NCBI GenBank assembly: GCA_963825685.1
Contig: CAWGUD010000035.1
Coordinates: forward strand, 34,976-98,975
Reading direction: 5' to 3'
DNA from: JAOUEA01 sp963825685
GTDB lineage: Bacteria; Actinomycetota; UBA4738; HRBIN12
Length of the DNA stretch: 64,000 nucleotides
The notes beneath the pieces were generated by a model, which searched no databases, was not told the origin of the DNA, and saw only the letters and a program-made list of their open reading frames with translations. A program made the translations under genes and the position numbers. Positions 8,599-17,646 of the stretch are shown piece after piece (positions within the stretch are counted from its first letter, which is position 1; every line of letters starts with the position of its first letter).

Positions 8599-9528
8599 CT
8601 AGAGCTTCAACAGGATCTGCTGGGCAACGACCTGGAAGGTCGCCGGCGTCGTGCCGAAGGGCTCCCCGTCGGCGACCACGGCGAGCGGACGATCGGCCTC
8701 GACGGAGAAGCGGATCTTCGCGCGGAGCTCCTTGATCGCGTCATCGGGCACATGGCCGCCGTGGCGCATGATGCGCGGCATCATCGTGTAGGCGTCGGAC
8801 TTCTGGCCCGTGAAGACGAGCGCGTCGAGCACGCCGTCGCCGGGGTACGAGCGTGGTGACAACCGCATCCCCGACGTGAACTGCCCGTTGCCGATGACGA
8901 CGTGAAACGTCTCGCCCTCCCACGTCTTCGTGTCGTAGCCCACGCGGACGACACGGCGCCTCGAGCCCGCGTAGCCTCGCCAGAAGCCGAGGAACCGCCG
9001 CCGCCGGTCACCGAGCCGAGCCGGAAGGCGCCGGCGGGCGAGCTCGACGTCGGCGCCGAGCCCCACCTGCGCGAGGTTGTGCGCGTACCGCGTCACCCGC
9101 TCGCCGTCGGGCCCCATGCACGTGATCCGCATCAGGTCGAACGGGTACGTGACATCGCCCGACAGGTGGCGCACCCCTCCGTCGACGTCGTCGGGCAGCC
9201 CGAAGCTCCGCAGCAGGTCGTTGCTCGCCTCGGCCGCGACGACGCCGAGCACGGGTTCCGCGACGATCGGCGCGCCATCGCGGAAGAGCCCGTTCACCAC
9301 GTCCTGCACGGTCGCGTCATCGCCGACCGCCACCACGTAGCGGAACCCCTGGTCGAGGGCCGACGACGCAAGATGCGTCCCCTCGCCTCGGGCATCCGCG
9401 ATGCTCAGCTCGTACTCGAGGTCGTTGGCCGCCAACGCGCGCCGGAGCGCGGGGAGGCGCTCTCCCACCCGGCCGCCTCCGGCAGCCGGCTGGGCGATCA
9501 CGGCGAGGGTTCCGAAGGGGCTGGTCAT
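8599..9528 (-). CDS. Diacylglycerol-kinase-like protein with degenerate GGDGT motif
   Basis: 309 residues with the fold order of DAGK/YegS lipid kinases: an N-terminal Rossmann-like half with a glycine-rich start (QPAAGGG), and a C-terminal beta-sandwich half ending in ADRPLAVVADGEPFG. The hallmark GGDGT is here GDDAT (in VVAVGDDATVQDVVNGL), so two glycines of the nucleotide-binding loop are replaced. The TGD-type segment is also altered (ASNDLL). It may be an inactive or repurposed paralogue of the intact enzyme at 12988-13902. A TACGAT box lies just before the ATG, inside the short gap behind helY. Confidence 0.75.
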   Translation of the reverse strand: MTSPFGTLAVIAQPAAGGGRVGERLPALRRALAANDLEYELSIADARGEGTHLASSALDQGFRYVVAVGDDATVQDVVNGLFRDGAPIVAEPVLGVVAAEASNDLLRSFGLPDDVDGGVRHLSGDVTYPFDLMRITCMGPDGERVTRYAHNLAQVGLGADVELARRRLPARLGDRRRRFLGFWRGYAGSRRRVVRVGYDTKTWEGETFHVVIGNGQFTSGMRLSPRSYPGDGVLDALVFTGQKSDAYTMMPRIMRHGGHVPDDAIKELRAKIRFSVEADRPLAVVADGEPFGTTPATFQVVAQQILLKL

Positions 9529-9544
9529 CGCGGCCGCATCGTAG

Positions 9545-12199
9545 CTAGACCCCGGTGTACGCGACGACGCCGCGGATGACCGACGACCGTGCGGCCGCGA
9601 AGAGCGCGGCCACCTCGGGCCCCGCGACGTCCTCGACCTGCCGGAGCAGGTCGAGGAGCTGCTTGCAGTTGCGCACGAAGTCGCCGGGGGCCATCTCGGT
9701 CTCGCCGAGCACCTCCTCGAGCGGCCGCCCGCTCGCCCAGTGGAAGATCGGTGTCGCGAACCCGGCCTCGAGCTCGCGACAGAGCTGCACCTGGTGGTCG
9801 TCCTCCGCTCGGCGGATCCTCCGCCAGGTTCGCTGCAGCAGCTCGTAGCGCTCCTTCGTCGCCGGGGTCGGCATGTCGCCCGAGAGCGGCACGCGCTCGC
9901 GCCCCTCGTAGACGACCGAGGAGATGAGGGCCGCCACCTCCGCCGGTTGGAGGCCGTCGAAGATGCCGCGAGCCAGCGCCTCGGCCACCAGGATGTCGCC
10001 CTCACCGTAGATGCGTGAGAGGCTGCGCCCCCGGTCGGTGACGGACCACCCGTCGACGTAGCCGAGCTCCCGCAGCACCGAGAGCACCCGATCGAACTGG
10101 CGCGCCAGCGTCTCGGTGCGCACCCGTATGCGGCGCTCGATGCCCGAGAGCGAGGCCTCCCGCTCGTCCACCCTCTTCGCCCATCGTTCGTGCTTCGCCC
10201 GCTCGGGGCACCGATGACAGGGGTGCGCGGCCGCGCGCTCCTCGAGCTTCACGGCCTCCCGCTCCACCTTCGGGTCCGCCCGATGCTTCGGGGGTTTCGG
10301 CGACCGGAGCTGGAGCGAGACGAGCGTGGCCGCGACGTCGCGCCGATACCGGCTACTGCGGGCACTCCCCGATCGAGGCAGGGGGATGCGGGTCAGCACG
10401 ACCGGCGGGTCCGGGAAGTCACGGGCGGCCAGCCGGAAGAAGCGCCGGTCCTGCGTGAGCACGGTCGGCTTGCCCTCGCGGGAGCTCACGATCACGCCGA
10501 GACCGCCCCGCTTGCCGTTCGGCACCGAGATCACCTCGCCCGGCTTCAGCGTGTTGACCGCCTCGCGGACCGCGTCGGCTCGGGCCTTCTCGTGTCCCTT
10601 CCGATCGTCCTCCCGGAGACGACGGGCCCTCGACAGCCAGGACCAGTACTCGTCGAAGTCGCCGAGGTGGCATCGCATGTTGGCCCGGTACCCCTCGATC
10701 GCCTCGGCGTCGCGTTGACGCTCCCGCTCGAGCCCCACGACCTTGCGGTCGGCCAGGAACTGCCCGAACGAGCTGTTGAGCAGGTGATGCGCCTGTTCCT
10801 CGGTGTAGTTGCGGGCCAGGTTGACCGCCATGTTGTACGAGGGGCGGAACGAGGAGACGAGGTCGTAGGTGCGCCGCTGGGCCAGGGTCGCCACGCGCTC
10901 GAAGTCGACCTGCTTCTGGTACAGCACCACCGCGTGGCCGACCTCGTCGATGCCTCGCCGGCCCGCGCGCCCCGTGAGCTGCGTGTACTCACCCGGGGTG
11001 AGCAGCTCGTGCCGTTCGCCCTGGAACTTCCAGAGGTCCTCGATCACGACCGTCTTGGCCGGCATGTTGATGCCGAGCGAGAGGGTCTCGGTCGCGAAGA
11101 CGACCTTCACGAGCCCCGCCTCGAACAGCTCCTCCACCGTCTCCTTGAACACCGGGAGCATGCCCGCGTGGTGGGCGGCGACACCCGCCGTGAGGCCGTC
11201 GAGGAAGTCGTAGAAGCCCAGGGTGACGAGGTCCTCCTCGTCGATCCACGCCGCGCGCGTCTCCGCCCGCTCCCGGATGTGGTCCGCCTCGGCCCGGCTC
11301 GTGAGGGAGATGCCGGCCTCACGGATCCAGCGCACGCTGCGATCGCATCCGGCGCGGCTGAAGACGAAGTAGATCGCGGGCAGCATGCCGTGCTCCTCGA
11401 GGACGTCGACGACCTCGGAGCGCCTGGGGACGTACACGCGTCGATGCCCTTCGCGGGGTCGCGAGATGCGTTCGTGCTGCGGGTATCCACTGCTGCGCCG
11501 GTAGTAGACCTTCGTGCGCAGCTCGTTCTGATCGAGCGAGATCACGTATGGGTTCGGGATCGGCACGCCGTCCTGCTCCACGTGCATCGGATGCAGGCGG
11601 TGGCCGATCAGGTAGTGATGCTCGAGCGGCACGGGGCGCCGCTCCTCGATGATCACCTTCGTCTCGCCGCGCAGCGTGCCGATCCACTCGCCGAACTCCT
11701 CCGCGTTGGAGATCGTGGCCGAGAGGCACACGACGCTGACGCTGAGCGGCAGGTGGATCAGCACCTCCTCCCAGACGGCGCCCCGGTACGGGTCCTGCAG
11801 ATAGTGCACCTCGTCCATCACCACGCTCACCAGTCCGCCGAGCGTGTCGGAGCGCTCGTAGAGCATGTTGCGGAGGACCTCGGTGGTCATGACGACCACC
11901 GGCGCCTCAGAGTTGATCGTGTTGTCGCCGGTGAGCAGCCCGACCTCGCCGGCGCCGTGCCTGGCGACGAGATCGCCGAACTTCTGGTTCGAGAGCGCCT
12001 TGAGGGGGGTCGTGTAGAAGGCCTTGCCGCCGAGGGCGAGCGCGCGCTCGATCGCGTACTCGGCGACGACCGTCTTGCCGCTGCCGGTCGGCGCGGCCAC
12101 GAGCACCGACATGCCGGCATCGACCGCCTCTGCGGCCTGCATCTGGAACTCGTCCAGGACGAACGGGAATCGGGCGGCGAACGCCGCGGGGGTGGTCAC
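9545..12199 (-). CDS. helY: HelY-type DExH RNA helicase (Ski2/Mtr4-like)
   Basis: 884 residues, typical for actinobacterial HelY. It is an ATP-dependent superfamily 2 helicase presumed to act in RNA metabolism. Motif I is APTGSGKT (36-43), motif II MDEVHYL, motif III CLSATISN, and motif VI QLTGRAGRRG; an arch/stalk region with many Arg and Glu and a C-terminal DSHCT-like helical domain follow. A CPER motif (CHRCPERAKH) is also present. The start is GTG with TAGACT 7 nt upstream (leaderless). Placement close to tatAC and the Pup-proteasome locus is a common actinobacterial arrangement. Confidence 0.93.
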   Translation of the reverse strand: MTTPAAFAARFPFVLDEFQMQAAEAVDAGMSVLVAAPTGSGKTVVAEYAIERALALGGKAFYTTPLKALSNQKFGDLVARHGAGEVGLLTGDNTINSEAPVVVMTTEVLRNMLYERSDTLGGLVSVVMDEVHYLQDPYRGAVWEEVLIHLPLSVSVVCLSATISNAEEFGEWIGTLRGETKVIIEERRPVPLEHHYLIGHRLHPMHVEQDGVPIPNPYVISLDQNELRTKVYYRRSSGYPQHERISRPREGHRRVYVPRRSEVVDVLEEHGMLPAIYFVFSRAGCDRSVRWIREAGISLTSRAEADHIRERAETRAAWIDEEDLVTLGFYDFLDGLTAGVAAHHAGMLPVFKETVEELFEAGLVKVVFATETLSLGINMPAKTVVIEDLWKFQGERHELLTPGEYTQLTGRAGRRGIDEVGHAVVLYQKQVDFERVATLAQRRTYDLVSSFRPSYNMAVNLARNYTEEQAHHLLNSSFGQFLADRKVVGLERERQRDAEAIEGYRANMRCHLGDFDEYWSWLSRARRLREDDRKGHEKARADAVREAVNTLKPGEVISVPNGKRGGLGVIVSSREGKPTVLTQDRRFFRLAARDFPDPPVVLTRIPLPRSGSARSSRYRRDVAATLVSLQLRSPKPPKHRADPKVEREAVKLEERAAAHPCHRCPERAKHERWAKRVDEREASLSGIERRIRVRTETLARQFDRVLSVLRELGYVDGWSVTDRGRSLSRIYGEGDILVAEALARGIFDGLQPAEVAALISSVVYEGRERVPLSGDMPTPATKERYELLQRTWRRIRRAEDDHQVQLCRELEAGFATPIFHWASGRPLEEVLGETEMAPGDFVRNCKQLLDLLRQVEDVAGPEVAALFAAARSSVIRGVVAYTGV

Positions 12200-12206
12200 A
12201 CCACGC

Positions 12207-12212
12207 AGTCTA
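12207..12212 (-). promoter_or_regulatory. -10 box TAGACT, leaderless helY
   Basis: On the minus strand TAGACT ends 7 nt before the GTG of helY at 12199. Confidence 0.55.
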
Positions 12213-12241
12213 CGGGCGCCTCCGCGCCGACCCCGGAACGC

Positions 12242-12991
12242 TCAGGCGCGCGTGAACCGCCCCAGGAAGGAGCCGAGGGCGGTCGAGAAGGCTTCGGGAG
12301 CCTCCAGGTTGGACAGATGACCGGCCCCGGGGAGCGTGACGGCGTCGGCGCCCTCGATGTGGTCGGCCATCTCGAGGCTGACCTCGGGCGGGATCAGGGT
12401 GTCCGCGTCGGAGGTGAGCACGAGCGCCGGCACGTCGATCGTGCCGAGGTCGGGGGTGGAGTCGCGTCGCTCCGCCATGCCCTCGGCCGCCGCCGCGATC
12501 GCCTCGGCCGGCTGGTCGGCGATCGTGGCGAGCACGGATGGCCAGCGTCCCTCCCCCGGTGCGGCGGCCAGGAGTGGCGGCGGCGCCTCGACCAGGAACC
12601 CGGTGCCCTCGGCCCGGAGCCGGGCGGCGAGGGCACGCCGGCCGTCGGCCGCCTGCTCGGTGTCGGCCCCCGATCGGGTGTTCGCGAGCACGACCCCGGC
12701 GACCCGCTGCCTCGCCATCCGCCAGACCTCGAACGCCACGTATCCGCCCATCGACAGGCCACACACGACGGCACGCTCGATGCCGGCCGCGTCGAGCGCC
12801 TGCAGGCATCGATCGGCAGCTGCCCCCATCGTCATCACCGAGCCCGCCGCCGGCGAGGCACCGAATCCCGGGAGGGACGGCGCGGCCACGCGCCACCCGG
12901 CAGAACGCAGGTCCTCGACCTGCTCGTCCCACATGCGAGCATCCAGCGGGAACGCATGGATCAACAGCACGCCATCGGCGACCTCGGTCAT
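12242..12991 (-). CDS. Alpha/beta hydrolase
   Basis: 249 residues of the alpha/beta-hydrolase fold. The nucleophile elbow is GLSMGGYVA, the acidic residue is probably in SDADTLIPPE, and the catalytic His in GAGHLSNLE. HAFPLDARMW supplies the oxyanion region. The ATG at 12991 overlaps the stop of the upstream diacylglycerol-kinase gene as ATGA, so both are on one message. The substrate is unknown; 3-oxoadipate enol-lactonase-like esterases have this general layout, but no pathway gene is nearby to support that. Confidence 0.85.
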   Translation of the reverse strand: MTEVADGVLLIHAFPLDARMWDEQVEDLRSAGWRVAAPSLPGFGASPAAGSVMTMGAAADRCLQALDAAGIERAVVCGLSMGGYVAFEVWRMARQRVAGVVLANTRSGADTEQAADGRRALAARLRAEGTGFLVEAPPPLLAAAPGEGRWPSVLATIADQPAEAIAAAAEGMAERRDSTPDLGTIDVPALVLTSDADTLIPPEVSLEMADHIEGADAVTLPGAGHLSNLEAPEAFSTALGSFLGRFTRA

Positions 12992-13902
12992 CGGATCCCT
13001 TTCGCGTCGGGCCCGACCACGACCGGCAGGGCTCCCGGTTCCACCTCGAAGCGCGCCGGCAGCGGACCCACCCGTTCGCCGTCGGCGTAGACCTGGATAC
13101 CCCGGTTCGCCTCGACCGTCACGCTCGTCGCGCGCATCATACGCACCTTCGGATGGGACGCGTGACGCCCCGAGAACACCTTCGGGAACGCGCGGAGGAA
13201 CGCGCCCTTGGAGAGGGCCTCGACGATGCAGACGTCGATCACCCCGTCGACGATCGAGGCGTCGGGCAAGACCTTCATGCCCCCACCGTACGAGAGCCCG
13301 CTGCCGATCACGACCAGCATCGCGTCGAGGGTGAACGCCTCGCCGTCGACCGTCAGGTCGTAGCGGGCCGGCGTGAACCTCGAGAGCGTCCGCACGAGGG
13401 CCGCCACGTACGTGCCCGTGCCCCCGAGGTTCACGGTCATCGCGTTCGCGGTCTCGGTCACCTCGGAGTCGAATCCCGCTCCGGCGACGTTGACGAAGCG
13501 ACGGTCGGCGTCTCCCGCCCGCACACGGACGACGTCGATCGCGGCCGTCTTCGGGTTGGCGAGCAACCGCACGGCCGAGGGGAAGGACCCGGCGCCGATG
13601 GCAGAGGCGAAGTCGTCGCCGGTGCCGGCCGGGAGCACCGCGAGCGCAGCGCCCGTGCCGAGCAGGCCGTTCGCGGCGCAGGAGACGGTGCCGTCGCCCC
13701 CGAGCACGGCGACGATCTCGGCGCCCTGCAGCGCGGCGTCGCGGCAGGTGGTCTCCATCTCGGTCGACGATCCCGTGACGCGCACCTCGTGCTCGACCCG
13801 GAGCTGGCGCAAGATCGCGTCGACCGCTCCGATGCGCTTCCCGGCCCTGCCATGTCCCGCCGTGGGGTTCGCGACCACGACGACAGGGGCGGCACCTCCC
13901 AT
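12988..13902 (-). CDS. Diacylglycerol/lipid kinase (DAGK catalytic domain)
   Basis: 304 residues, the usual length of bacterial soluble lipid kinases (YegS/DgkB/BmrU group). The N-terminal VVVVANPTAGHGRAG, the intact nucleotide-binding motif LGGDGT followed by VLPAGTGDDFA, and a C-terminal sandwich with DGERVGPLP are all present. It should phosphorylate a membrane diacylglycerol or related lipid with ATP. It is coupled to the downstream hydrolase by ATGA. Compare the degenerate paralogue at 8599-9528. Confidence 0.88.
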   Translation of the reverse strand: MGGAAPVVVVANPTAGHGRAGKRIGAVDAILRQLRVEHEVRVTGSSTEMETTCRDAALQGAEIVAVLGGDGTVSCAANGLLGTGAALAVLPAGTGDDFASAIGAGSFPSAVRLLANPKTAAIDVVRVRAGDADRRFVNVAGAGFDSEVTETANAMTVNLGGTGTYVAALVRTLSRFTPARYDLTVDGEAFTLDAMLVVIGSGLSYGGGMKVLPDASIVDGVIDVCIVEALSKGAFLRAFPKVFSGRHASHPKVRMMRATSVTVEANRGIQVYADGERVGPLPARFEVEPGALPVVVGPDAKGIR

Positions 13903-13914
13903 CGAGTTCCCGGC

Positions 13915-14659
13915 CTATCCCCCGCCGCCCGGGAGCTCGGGCACGATGCCACCCGTGGTCGGCGCCTCGGGCACGCCGCCGGCCCTGAGGGCCTGGAGGT
14001 ACTCGGTCCAACCCTGGGTCAGCTGCTCGCGGGCGGTGTCACGCAGGTCGACCGCGATGTCGGTGAGCCGTTGTGCGTCGCTGCCCCTCGGCCACGGCGG
14101 CCGCTGCGGCAACCTCGGCGGCCTGCCGGTACCGGTCGAGGACCTGCACGAGGGTCTCGGCGGATCCCGTGAACGATCCGGCGGCGATCGCGTCGAAGCC
14201 CTGATCGGCGATCGTGCCCGTGACGTCGAATCCGGCGAGCTCCTTGCGCGCCTTCGCGGCATCGGCGGCGGCCTGCTCGAACGTCGCCTCGGCGTCGGCG
14301 GGCGGGTTCCCCTCTGCCATCGCGTCGAGGGCCGTGTCCATCTCGACGAAGATCGTGGGAGCGATCCCTGGGTCGACGACGCCGACCTCCCCGAACGCAC
14401 CTCGAACCGCCTGCTGGTAGGCGGTGGCCGCGGCTCGCCGCTTCGCCGCATCGGCCGCCGACTCGGCTTCGGCATCGTCCGCGCGCAGGCTGTTCGTCAC
14501 CCAGACGAGAACGATCATCGCGAAGGCGCCCACCAGGAACCCGGCGGTGAGCTGGACCCATCGACGGTGCAGGAACGGCGTGGGCGGCGCCACGGGCTCA
14601 CGCCTCGGCGGGCGTGGCGCTGATCGCTGCTTCGGCTTCCTCTTGCCCTTGATCGCCAT
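13915..14659 (-). CDS. Hypothetical membrane-anchored protein (one frame break)
   Basis: About 247 residues with one surplus G in a run of four at 14084-14087 removed. A basic N-terminus (KGKRKPKQRSAPRPPRR) precedes a single membrane segment at about residues 33-54 (LTAGFLVGAFAMIVLVWVTN). A long Ala/Glu-rich, probably helical outer region follows, then a Gly/Pro-rich end (GGIVPELPGGGG). I do not recognise the family. It lies between tatC and the lipid-kinase gene on the same strand, and the basic tail suggests the N-terminus stays inside. Confidence 0.65.
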
Positions 14660-14675
14660 CGTCGTCGTCCTCGTC

Positions 14676-15461
14676 TCAGGTGCGGGACCGCTTCATGATC
14701 CGGCCGATGATGATAGAGGCCTCGTAGAACACGTACATCGGGATCATCATCGCGAACATCGTGTAGGGGTCACCGCTCGGCGTGATCACCGCGGCGAAGA
14801 TCGAGATGCCGAGGATGGCCCAGCGCCGCCACGAGGCGAGCAGCTGCCACGACAGCACCCCGACGGCCTCCAGGAAGACCAGGATCACCGGGAACAGGAA
14901 CGACACCCCGAACGCGAGCGTGACCAGGGTGACGAACCCGATGTAGCGATCGAACGTGATCAGGGGCACGACGGCCTCGCCGCCGAAGCCGAGCAGGAAC
15001 TCGAGAGCCTTGGGCAGCGTCCAGATCGCGAACGCCGCCCCGGCGATGAACAGCAGCGTCGAGGTCACGATGAAGGGGATCGACCACTTCTTCTCCCGGC
15101 TCGTCAGGCCGGGGACGATGAAGGCCCAGAGCTGATAGAGCACGACGGGCAGCGCCACGATCAGCCCGAGGAACCCGACCATCTTCAGCTTCGTGAGGAA
15201 GGCATCGACGGGGCTGTTGAAGACCAGGTCGCAACCGGCGGGCGGTCGCACCTCCGGGTTGTCGCGAAGGTACTGACAGAACGGATCTCGGAGCAGCTCC
15301 AGCACGTACGGGTACAGGAACCAGCCGACCACCGCGCCCGCGAGGATGGCGAGGAACGCGATCACGATGCGGCGACGGAGCTCCTCGAGGTGCTCCATCA
15401 CCGACATCGTGCCGGTGCGCTCAGCCTCCGACCTGCGGAGGAACTTCGGGATCAGCCGCAT
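14676..15461 (-). CDS. tatC: Sec-independent protein translocase TatC
   Basis: 261 residues with six hydrophobic segments. The family signatures are the cytoplasmic N-terminus MSVMEHLEELRRRI, a conserved FNSPVDAFLTKLK segment, the Trp/Pro-containing LWAFIVPGLTSREKK, and AAVITPSGDP near the end. TatC is the signal-peptide receptor of the twin-arginine pathway in the membrane. It follows the TatA/B gene on the same strand, forming a small tat operon. Confidence 0.95.
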   Translation of the reverse strand: MRLIPKFLRRSEAERTGTMSVMEHLEELRRRIVIAFLAILAGAVVGWFLYPYVLELLRDPFCQYLRDNPEVRPPAGCDLVFNSPVDAFLTKLKMVGFLGLIVALPVVLYQLWAFIVPGLTSREKKWSIPFIVTSTLLFIAGAAFAIWTLPKALEFLLGFGGEAVVPLITFDRYIGFVTLVTLAFGVSFLFPVILVFLEAVGVLSWQLLASWRRWAILGISIFAAVITPSGDPYTMFAMMIPMYVFYEASIIIGRIMKRSRT

Positions 15462-15471
15462 GCGGCGAGCC

Positions 15472-15882
15472 TCACTCGGCGGATCCAGTGTCGTCGGCGT
15501 CGTCGGCGTCGTCTGGCGAGGTCGGGGGCAGCGGGGTGGGCTCCGGCACGTCGGTGTCGGGCTCGGGCGTGATCGCGTCGTCGGTGACGTCGTCGCGGAC
15601 CCGACCGTGGGGGCGCGTGCGTGGGGTGTCGGTACGGAACGCCGATCGCACGTCGGTCGCGCTCTTCAGGTCGGACGCGGTTCGCCGCAGCTCGGCCGCC
15701 GTCTGCTTGAACTCGTCGCCCATGCCCGTGTTCACGAGGTCCTTGACCTCGTCCTGCATCTTGCGGAACTCGCGGAGCCCCTTGCCGATCGTGCGCCCGA
15801 GCTCGGGCAGGCGTTGCGGGCCCACGATCACGAGGGCGATCACGAAGATGAGGATGAGCTCCGGCGGTCCGATGTTGAGCAT
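15472..15882 (-). CDS. tatA: TatA/TatB-type twin-arginine translocase subunit
   Basis: 136 residues. A short N-terminal membrane helix (PPELILIFVIALVIVGPQRL) is followed by the amphipathic helix LPELGRTIGKGLREFRKMQD. The tail is long, Pro/Asp/Thr-rich and acidic (DDADDADDTGSAE), probably disordered. TatA and TatB are hard to tell apart by sequence; the GPQRLPELGR start and extra length lean to TatB-like, and no second copy is seen in this window. It lies 10 bp upstream of tatC. Confidence 0.85.
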   Translation of the reverse strand: MLNIGPPELILIFVIALVIVGPQRLPELGRTIGKGLREFRKMQDEVKDLVNTGMGDEFKQTAAELRRTASDLKSATDVRSAFRTDTPRTRPHGRVRDDVTDDAITPEPDTDVPEPTPLPPTSPDDADDADDTGSAE

Positions 15883-15912
15883 GTCTGGAAGGGCCTGCGC
15901 CCGGCCCCAATC

Positions 15913-16122
15913 CTACCGTCGGGGGCCGAGTCGAGATGCCCGGTCGCTGGCCCGGGCGCCCTCGGCGGAGATCTCCTGGACGATCGGCGAGAGCTCGTCC
16001 TGCATGCGTCTCGCCGTACGTCCGAGCACGAGGAGATGCCGGATCAACGCGATCAGGAACGCGATGACGGCGACCGTCGACACGATGCCGATCACGAACC
16101 AGACGAGGAGCCAGGTACCCAC
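15913..16122 (-). CDS. Small single-pass membrane protein
   Basis: 69 residues. One membrane helix covers residues 3-30 (LLVWFVIGIVSTVAVIAFLI), then comes a charged cytoplasmic helix (RTARRMQDELSPIVQEIS). Function unknown; the layout resembles a TatA in miniature but lacks the Gly-Pro hinge. The GTG start has TAGCAT 7 nt upstream, a leaderless promoter that may also drive tatA/tatC behind it. Confidence 0.7.
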   Translation of the reverse strand: MGTWLLVWFVIGIVSTVAVIAFLIALIRHLLVLGRTARRMQDELSPIVQEISAEGARASDRASRLGPRR

Positions 16123-16129
16123 GGCGGCG

Positions 16130-16135
16130 ATGCTA
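16130..16135 (-). promoter_or_regulatory. -10 box TAGCAT before the small membrane gene and tat genes
   Basis: TAGCAT on the minus strand, 7 nt before the GTG at 16122. Confidence 0.5.
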
Positions 16136-16186
16136 CACGAGGGTGAGGCGCGCCCGGGATCCCTGGAGCGTCGCTCTCGGGGCGGT

Positions 16187-16552
16187 TCAGGCGCCGCCGC
16201 CGCTCGAGGCCAGGAACTCCTCGATGTAGCGGTCGTCTTCGAGCAGGTAGTGGAACTCGATCACGTCGTCGATCGAGAAGACCGGCCCACGAGGGATCGG
16301 CCGGCCGACCTCGTCGGCGCCCTCGTCGTCGAAGAGCATCTGGTCGCTCTCGGACTGCTCGATGTCCACGCCTGCCGAGACGAGCAGGGCGACGATCTTG
16401 CGGTCGGCGCGCTTCTCCACGTCGTCTGCGCAACTGGGGCAGGTGAACCGGTAGCTGCCTTCGCGGCCGCTCTGTCGGACCGAGAGCATGATCGCCTCGG
16501 GACCCATGTCCACCTCGCCACACCTGGGGCACGTTGTCCGGATCGTTGTCAT
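16187..16552 (-). CDS. Zinc-ribbon protein of unknown function
   Basis: 121 residues. Two CxxC pairs (CPRCG near residue 8 and CPSCADD near residue 39) make a zinc ribbon at the N-terminus. The remainder is acidic (ESDQMLFDDEG) and ends in a helical stretch plus SSGGGA. I do not recognise the family. The ATG at 16552 has a GGAGG-type site (complement of CACGGGAGGC) upstream. It lies between pafC and the tat genes. Confidence 0.75.
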   Translation of the reverse strand: MTTIRTTCPRCGEVDMGPEAIMLSVRQSGREGSYRFTCPSCADDVEKRADRKIVALLVSAGVDIEQSESDQMLFDDEGADEVGRPIPRGPVFSIDDVIEFHYLLEDDRYIEEFLASSGGGA

Positions 16553-16674
16553 CTCACGGGAGGCATCGGCCCTGTGTTGGCGAGTCTTGAGAGCAGAGGG
16601 AGGGTCGGGCATACCCAACTCGGGGTAAATCGCGCGGTCCTCGATCGACACCGCGTCGCGCCGCCCGGACGAGC

Positions 16675-17646
16675 TCAGCGATACCGCGCGAGCGTGCGCC
16701 GAGCGAGCTCCGCCACGGCCTCGACGGCCTCGGGCGGCGAGAGGATCCGCGCGTCGGATCCGACCCTGAGCAGGAGGCCGGCCACCCAGCCGAGCCGAGC
16801 CGAGGGCAGCGTGACCTCGAGCGACCCATCGTCGCGTTCGAGCGGATCGTCGGTGACGTAGTACTCGGCGATCCATCGAGCGCCCGGCCCCAGCAGCAGG
16901 CGCACCGGCACCTCCTCGCCGGTCGGTGTGTACAGCGCGCGACCTGCGCCTTCGAGACCTCTCGGCTCGAACCGCTCTCCGGTGGTCGTCACCGCCCGGA
17001 TGCGATCGGCACGGAACAGCCGTTCGTCGTCGGCACCGACGTCCCACGCGGCGACGTACCAGTTGCCCATCGCCGAGAAGACCTCCTCGGGCTCGACCTC
17101 TCGGGTGGTCCATGTGCCGGTCGACCCGGCGAAGTAGTCGATCGTGATCCGGGCGTGGTCTCTGGCCGCTCGCCGCAGCGCATCGAGGTGCTCAGCCGGA
17201 CGACCCGATTCGGCGGTCGCGATGGCCTCGTCGGTGCCGGCGGTATCGGGGCCGAGTGCGTCCCGGAGCTTCGCCACCGCGCTCGCGAGGGCAGGGGCCT
17301 CCGGGAGGCCAGGTGTCGCGAGCAGCTCCGCAGACCGAAGCATGATCGCGAGCGCCTCCTGGCGGCTCAGACGCAGGGGACGAGAGAAGTGGTCGGCCAT
17401 CGTGATCCAGATGTGGTCGTCTTCGTCGACCTCGACGTCGATCAGGTCGCCCGGCCCGTACGGGGGGAGGCCCGACATGAAGAGGAGGTCGAGATCGCGC
17501 CGGAGCTGCTCGGTCTTCACGTCGTAGAGCACGGCCACGTCGTGCAGTGACGAGCCAGGATGCTGCACGAGGTACGGCACGATGACGAGCATGCGCCCGA
17601 GGCGATCCGCGGTCTTTGGAGGGCTGGTGCGCCGACCCTCAGACAA
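16675..17646 (-). CDS. pafC: PafC, WYL-domain transcription activator subunit
   Basis: 323 residues. An N-terminal winged helix (VPYLVQHPGSSLHDVAVLYD) is followed by a WYL-type sensor domain (NWYVAAWDVGADDERLFRADRI) and a C-terminal extension. PafB and PafC work together to activate DNA-damage genes independently of LexA/RecA in actinobacteria. The start is taken as TTG at 17646, which overlaps the pafB stop by 8 bp; an ATG at 17592 is possible but would shorten the first helix. Order pafB-pafC near pafA is the standard arrangement. Confidence 0.88.
   Translation of the reverse strand: MSEGRRTSPPKTADRLGRMLVIVPYLVQHPGSSLHDVAVLYDVKTEQLRRDLDLLFMSGLPPYGPGDLIDVEVDEDDHIWITMADHFSRPLRLSRQEALAIMLRSAELLATPGLPEAPALASAVAKLRDALGPDTAGTDEAIATAESGRPAEHLDALRRAARDHARITIDYFAGSTGTWTTREVEPEEVFSAMGNWYVAAWDVGADDERLFRADRIRAVTTTGERFEPRGLEGAGRALYTPTGEEVPVRLLLGPGARWIAEYYVTDDPLERDDGSLEVTLPSARLGWVAGLLLRVGSDARILSPPEAVEAVAELARRTLARYR

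Noticed and set aside
10190..13090. A 966-residue open frame on the plus strand opposite helY and the hydrolase
   Set aside because: Composition is the Arg/His/Asp/Val-rich pattern of an antisense shadow in high-GC DNA. The minus-strand genes have full motifs. Similar long shadows at 4693-6906, 41345-43441 and 49611-52178 were dropped for the same reason.
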